Assembly (NCBI GenBank): GCA_963921405.1
Contig: OY992889.1
Coordinates: forward strand, 80,278,459-80,342,458
DNA from: Cepaea hortensis
Taxonomy: Eukaryota > Mollusca > Gastropoda > Stylommatophora > Helicidae
DNA: 64,000 bases
Direction: 5' to 3'
The notes beneath the pieces are model-generated. The model ran no database searches and was not told the origin of the DNA. It was given only the letters and a program-made list of their open reading frames with translations. Of the stretch, positions 51,101 through 57,100 are shown one piece after another (positions within the stretch are counted from its first letter, which is position 1; each line of letters starts with the position of its first letter). Position numbers and translations under genes: made by a program.

Positions 51101-54100
51101 TCATCATGTTCAATGTCATTAAATGTGGGCAGTCATGACTTGCTATCTGACACGATCACCAAAGTCTTGGGTCAGGTCTGTTTTCTTGTCCCAGTTATGC
51201 CATGTGACCAAGCTATCCAGGTATTTGTCTCTGTCTTCTCCTTGCTCTTTCTCCATCAAGTTTGCCACTTATCACTCAGTTTTCAAGTTTAATCCTCATA
51301 AAGTGGCAAACAAATCTTGACTACTTATATCTAATGTCTCTAATCATTGTAAGGTTTACATTTGTTTCTTGGAGAGCTGTCTCGTTAATGTCTTTCTCCG
51401 TCTATAGTATTCTTTGCATCGTGCTCAGTAAACAGATTTCCACTGTTATTAAATGTTTCTCAGCTTCTTTACTTATTGTCAATGTTTCACATGTATAGAA
51501 TAGTTTAAGTTCTGTATAGCACTTCGGAGTGAGCTTGAGAGTGGCTGATAAATAGTTGTTGGTTATGGGCACAAGTTCACACAAGGAGGCAGGGGATCTC
51601 TTTATAGGGACAATGGCAAAGGACACCGATCAGTATGGTCACTGCCAAGAAGGAAAGCAATGGCAGAATAACTACTTTACTGATGCCTAGTCCAGTATGA
51701 CTGGCACTGTGGTGAAGGGGTAACGAATGTAATTCACAATCTCGCATACCACGTTCGAAACACAGATGCAGGCGATTTGAAAGCAGATTGCCTTGCGTTG
51801 GTTTTCATACAGTGGTATGGATGCCGGTCGTTTAAAAAGCAATGGCAAACTACTGAATGTAAACTTGCCAAGAAATCACAAACAGCAAACAAATGCTGGG
51901 GTTTACCTTGATGTCCTGCGAAGGATATGCAATTAACTTTTAGTCCATTATGATTCACACTGAAACTATGTGGTAGTATTAACATGTATAGCACTTCATT
52001 ACCCTAATTTTTAAAATATGTTTGATTTCATTAGATGTTAATATTTATAATAGTTTATTTCAGACTGGCTGATCACATCCTGATTTCTCAAATTGTTAAC
52101 TTGTGAGTCGTTTCTTTAATTTACACAACTGTAGCCAGCTATGACTGTCCCTTCACTGTTTACGTTGAACATCTGTTCATTAACACAGTAGGTCTGTCGA
52201 ACTTCTGCCCTGTTGACACAGCAAGCCTGTCACAACCCTGTAGGCCTGTTCCATATTTTCTCTTGCTGTGCTCTTAATTGAACTTCAATGTCGGTGACTT
52301 CTTTCCTTACACACCGCTTGCGCTGAAGAAAAAAATAATCGATGCTTGCTCACAGGTGACCTGGTTTTAACAGTTCGTACGGGGAATTCCCATTTTTACA
52401 GGCATGATATATCAACACCAAGTGGTTTGTTGTCATCTCTAATTCAAAAGGCACTTTCCAGTCACATGTGTCCATTGCCTCATTAGCATAATCAATACTC
52501 ACTGTTGACTCCTTGATTTGTCTTCATTCACAATTATAGTAATTTCACAGTTCAACTTGTGCACTCTTATTGTTAGTGACACCTTTGTAAGAAATAAATT
52601 TCTCTTGTTCTTTAAAGTCTTGCAACATCTTCAATCACATAGTACTAGCTGTTTTTATACTTCACATAGTCACCTTTTCAATACTTGATAAGACTTATTT
52701 AATTATTACACTTGGTGAATACATCTTTTTGCCGAATCTGTTCAATTGTTCACATGCCTTTTGTAATGCGTATAGTTCTACACATGTTTTGTCATTTCCA
52801 ATTCATTATGATAGCTGGAGTTGGTGATTATGTTTCTAGTTTCATCATGTGTGAAATCAACTTTTCCGTTAGCCAATTCTCTATTTCTAGAATGATACTT
52901 TGTGGCTTAAACTTTACGTTGGCAAGTGTTACGTATGTAAAATCATCATCTGTGGCCTCAGGTTTCTTATGGACGATAAGCCCCCAAGTTGCCAGGATGT
53001 GTCTGGGACTATCTGCATGAGGCTACTATCGATAAACTTTTGTAGCCATCCTTCTCGTGTCCAACAGGGCATGATTTATTCTTCTCTTCTTCTCCAGTCA
53101 GCACCCTGGTCATCTCGCAGCACATGAGTATATCATGGTTACTCGATCATACGTCATACACCTCACCCACTCGAACTCCAGTTAACTCGAACAAGAGTGA
53201 ACACTAAGACTGTTATAAGTTTCCTACGTATAATCTACACAATCACATATCACATTATCAAATCTACCATCACTTATTCGACAGTCACATCACGTTACAC
53301 TACAGCATGATCTAAAAGCGTGGCTCAATGTAGAGCCATAACGCTGTATACTTTTCACCATGTCCACCCAGGACGATGGATCAATGCAGACTGCCTTGGC
53401 CCGAGCTCACTTCCTGTCACCCGGGAAGTGAGCTCCAGCGTTTTCACGTTGTGTGGAAAGCCCCTGCTTTCCACGTTCTCGTGTTCACTTCCGAACACAG
53501 TCGTAACCTTTACTCTCTGAATTAGGTTATAACTGAACCATGCCATGACGTCGACAGGCTCATGGCAGTGCTGTTGAATGTATTTTTGCCATTCTCATTA
53601 TGTTTTTGATATTTGCTTTAGGACTTGCATCTTTTACAACTTGATTTGAAACTTAGTTGAGAACAACCTTACAAGCATCTGGTTGCTTAATTTGCAGTTC
53701 TTTTCTGTATTTAACCAGTTTCTTATCATATCAGAAATTTTGAGTTAATGTATAAATATTGTCTGAAGCTTGCCTCCATTATCCGGTCTCTTATCACGTC
53801 AAAATTGTTGGGTTAATTTTGTATAAATTTTGTATGAATCTAACACCCATTATCCAGCCTGTTTTCACATCAGAATTGTTGGGTTAATTGAATTAATATT
53901 GTCTGAAACTTACATCCAGGGATTCACAACCGTACAGATGCAGATTGTTGAAGACAATTCAGAATTAGTCCAGCACAGAGAGAAGGAAGTGGCTTCTATT
54001 GTTCGTTCAATTACAGACCTCAATGAAATATTCAAAGATATGGCTTCCATGATTGTTGATCAGGTGTGGTATTATTACACATTTTCGCCTTTTCAAAAGT

Positions 54101-57100
54101 AAAACAATAACATTTTACATTGTATTATGCTTGACCTCTTCCTTTTTGAGCTGTGGTATTGTTATTTGTTTTTTTAGATAGTTTGTTAGGTTAGTGCATT
54201 AGTTAATTAGGAAGTTGGTTAGATAGTTTGGTTAGTTAGATAATTAATCAATTTGTTAGGTTAGTTTGCCAATTAGTTAGTTAGGTTAGTTCTATTGTTA
54301 GTTGGGTTAGTTCTATTGTTAGTTGGGTTAGTTCTATAGTTAGTTAGGTTGGTTAGTTAGTTAGGTAATTAGGTAGGTTAGTTAGATATTTGGTACTGCA
54401 AGGTAGTATAGGCAGTAGAAGACAGGCAACAGTTGGTAAGCTAGGTTAGAATAGTTAGGAAGGTTAGGTTAGTTAGTTTGGGTTGGGTTCGGTTATGTTA
54501 GTTAGCTAGTTAAGTATGTAGGTAGGTAAGTTAGTTAATTTGTTAGTTATATTAGTTAGTCAATTTGTTAGGTTAGTTAGTTCGTTTGTTAGTTATATTA
54601 GTTAGTTAGTCAATTTGAAAGGTTATAGTCCGTTAGTTAATTATATATTAGTTAGTCAATTTGTTAGGTTAGTTAGTTCGTTTGTTAGTTATATTAGTTA
54701 GTTAGTCAATTTGAAAGGTTATAGTCCGTTAGTTAATGATGTATTAGTTAGTCAATTTGTTAGATTAGTTAGTTCGTTTGTTAGTTATATTAGTTAGTTA
54801 GTCAATCTGTTAGATTAGTTAGTCCGTTTCTTAGTTATATTAGTTAGTCAATTTGTTAGGTTAATTAGTTCGTTTGTTAGTTATATTAGTCAGCCCGTTT
54901 GTTAGTTAGTTAGTCAATCTGTTAGATTAGTTAGTCCGTTTGTTAGTTATATTAGTTAGTCCATTTGTTAGGTTAGTTAGTCCTTTTGTTAGGTTAGTTA
55001 GTTAATTGAGATTTTTCAACGTTATTATTTCTCCCATTGTATATTTGCTGCAAAACCTAGTCCTCAGTAGTAAGTAAGTAAAGAATACATTCCTTTGCCT
55101 GGAACCACAAAGCAAGCAAAATAGTGAGAGACCTAGGAACACATGGAGAGGAGAATACATACAGAGATGAATGGTATGAGGCAGCTGCGAGAGATAGCAA
55201 AGGATAGGACACCCTGGCTTGAGTTGGGCGAGTGCCTGTGCGCTGGTTGGGGATAAAGGGCAAAGAAGAAGAAAGTAAAAGACCATTTTCCATGGCTTGA
55301 GGCTTATTGAGATGCTAGCCGTATATTTGTATAGATTAGTTGGCACTTGGTGGGTGATGTGGTCAGATCATGCTGGCTGCTTTTACTTTCCAGGAAATTT
55401 CATGGTGCCCATTTTAGGGTCTATAGTCTAAGAGCCCAGGTCAATTTAAAATATTTGCCTCAGTGGGGATTCAGACACATCACCGGGCCTGCTGGCAGAT
55501 GAATTCTGAATAGTGGCAGGGTTTTATTTTGTGAGACTAGTATAATTCTGGGGTTGTTCGAGCCTCATAACATGATTTCTCAGGGTGTGTTAAGTCAATA
55601 ACCAATATCCCAGCTCTTGGGACATTCCCATATGTGATCTATCCCCATCTTCAACAACCAGCAAAGAGGCCCAATACTAATGGTACCAGCTGCGGTCTAA
55701 TTAGTGTGTGTCTGGTCTTTCCTTGGAGTCTTGAATGTTGGCCATATCCTCTGACCACTTTCTGCCCCACCATTCTCTCCAGTGTTTTCTCTGGGAAAGG
55801 GAATGATCTGGTGTATTGGGTGGTTGCTTCGTTTTACAAAAAAAGATTTAAAATGCTAGAGGGTCAACATCACTGCACCAAGTTTTATCCCATATGGCTC
55901 AGTCTCTTTCCACAGGGCAGCTTCCCGAAAGCTCTGCACAAAGCATGAACTTCGTAGCTCCAGGGGCGGCTTAAATTGCACTCATGAACCGAAAGATATA
56001 GGTCTGATTTGAAACCACAACCTTCGGAGTGCAAGGCAGGCGGCATAATCACATGACCACGGAGACTACCTGCTTGATGAATCCTCTCGAAGACTGAGAT
56101 TTAATTCTTAAGTGCGATACATTGAGGTCATCTGAGCCCTAAAAATGGCTGGTATTTTTTGGAGTGAGATTGATTTTGACTTCCTTTTGACCTGGTACCA
56201 AAGTACCATCTCCATGGGGACTGTGCTATTGAAATCTCATTTCCCTCTGTAAGCTCTGTAGCTAGCAAGGTGTGTAAGACTTGTACTGAAACATAACATT
56301 TGGAGTGAGGCATAGAAGGATGTATTGATTCAGTAAAGCACACCTTGTCTAACTAAGAGTATACATAGGTTTGTAATGTTTCCTGCACAGGTTTTAGGTA
56401 TTTCATTGTCAACAGACTCCAACCAGTGCCTAGAAAGAAAAAAGGTGTATTTCTGTCTGTATTTTCTCAACATTATGGGTTGATGGAACATATGCACCAT
56501 GGAAAATAATCCATCCATTTGGAGGTCACACAAAATATATTACCACTTATTTGTGGAATTTTCTGCATGACCAAAAACTAAGGCAGCAAAGTCCGATGGA
56601 AGATGTGGGCAGGCAATCCATACACATGGAAGGGCAGTCTGCTTATGGGAAGGAGCATCTAGAAAAGAAAAAACGATTGAAGTCAAAAGATGTTGGCCTA
56701 ATTGGTACTGAACTAGAAAATGAACTTCTGTGCATCACGATCGTGACAACTGGAAATATCAGTGGTAGAAAAGGCAGAGGCTGACCAAAAAAATGATGCT
56801 TGATGGTCTAAGATGATGGCAGGAGGAAATGTCAGCAGTAGAATTGATCCTGAACATAAAGAACTGCGATCTGTGGAGAGACATAAGTGTCAAGGCCAAT
56901 TGGCAGGGCGCAAGATGAAGATGCATCGCAATGAATGTCATGCGACAAACACTGAGACCGATAAGGTGTTGTTCTGCCACGCCCCTTGTTATGACAATTG
57001 GTGGTTCTGGTGAAGGCCTCAAGTGCACCATCCTGGTCATGACCCATGCAGGAATAGAGGCATAGATCTCTAAAAGCCCCGGGAAGGTTAACCTGGTCAA

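Noticed and set aside
54170..55012. Telomeric (TTAGG)n or interstitial telomere
   Set aside because: The repeat is mostly TTAGT/TTAG with a longer superimposed unit, inside a gene intron; perfect TTAGG runs are absent.
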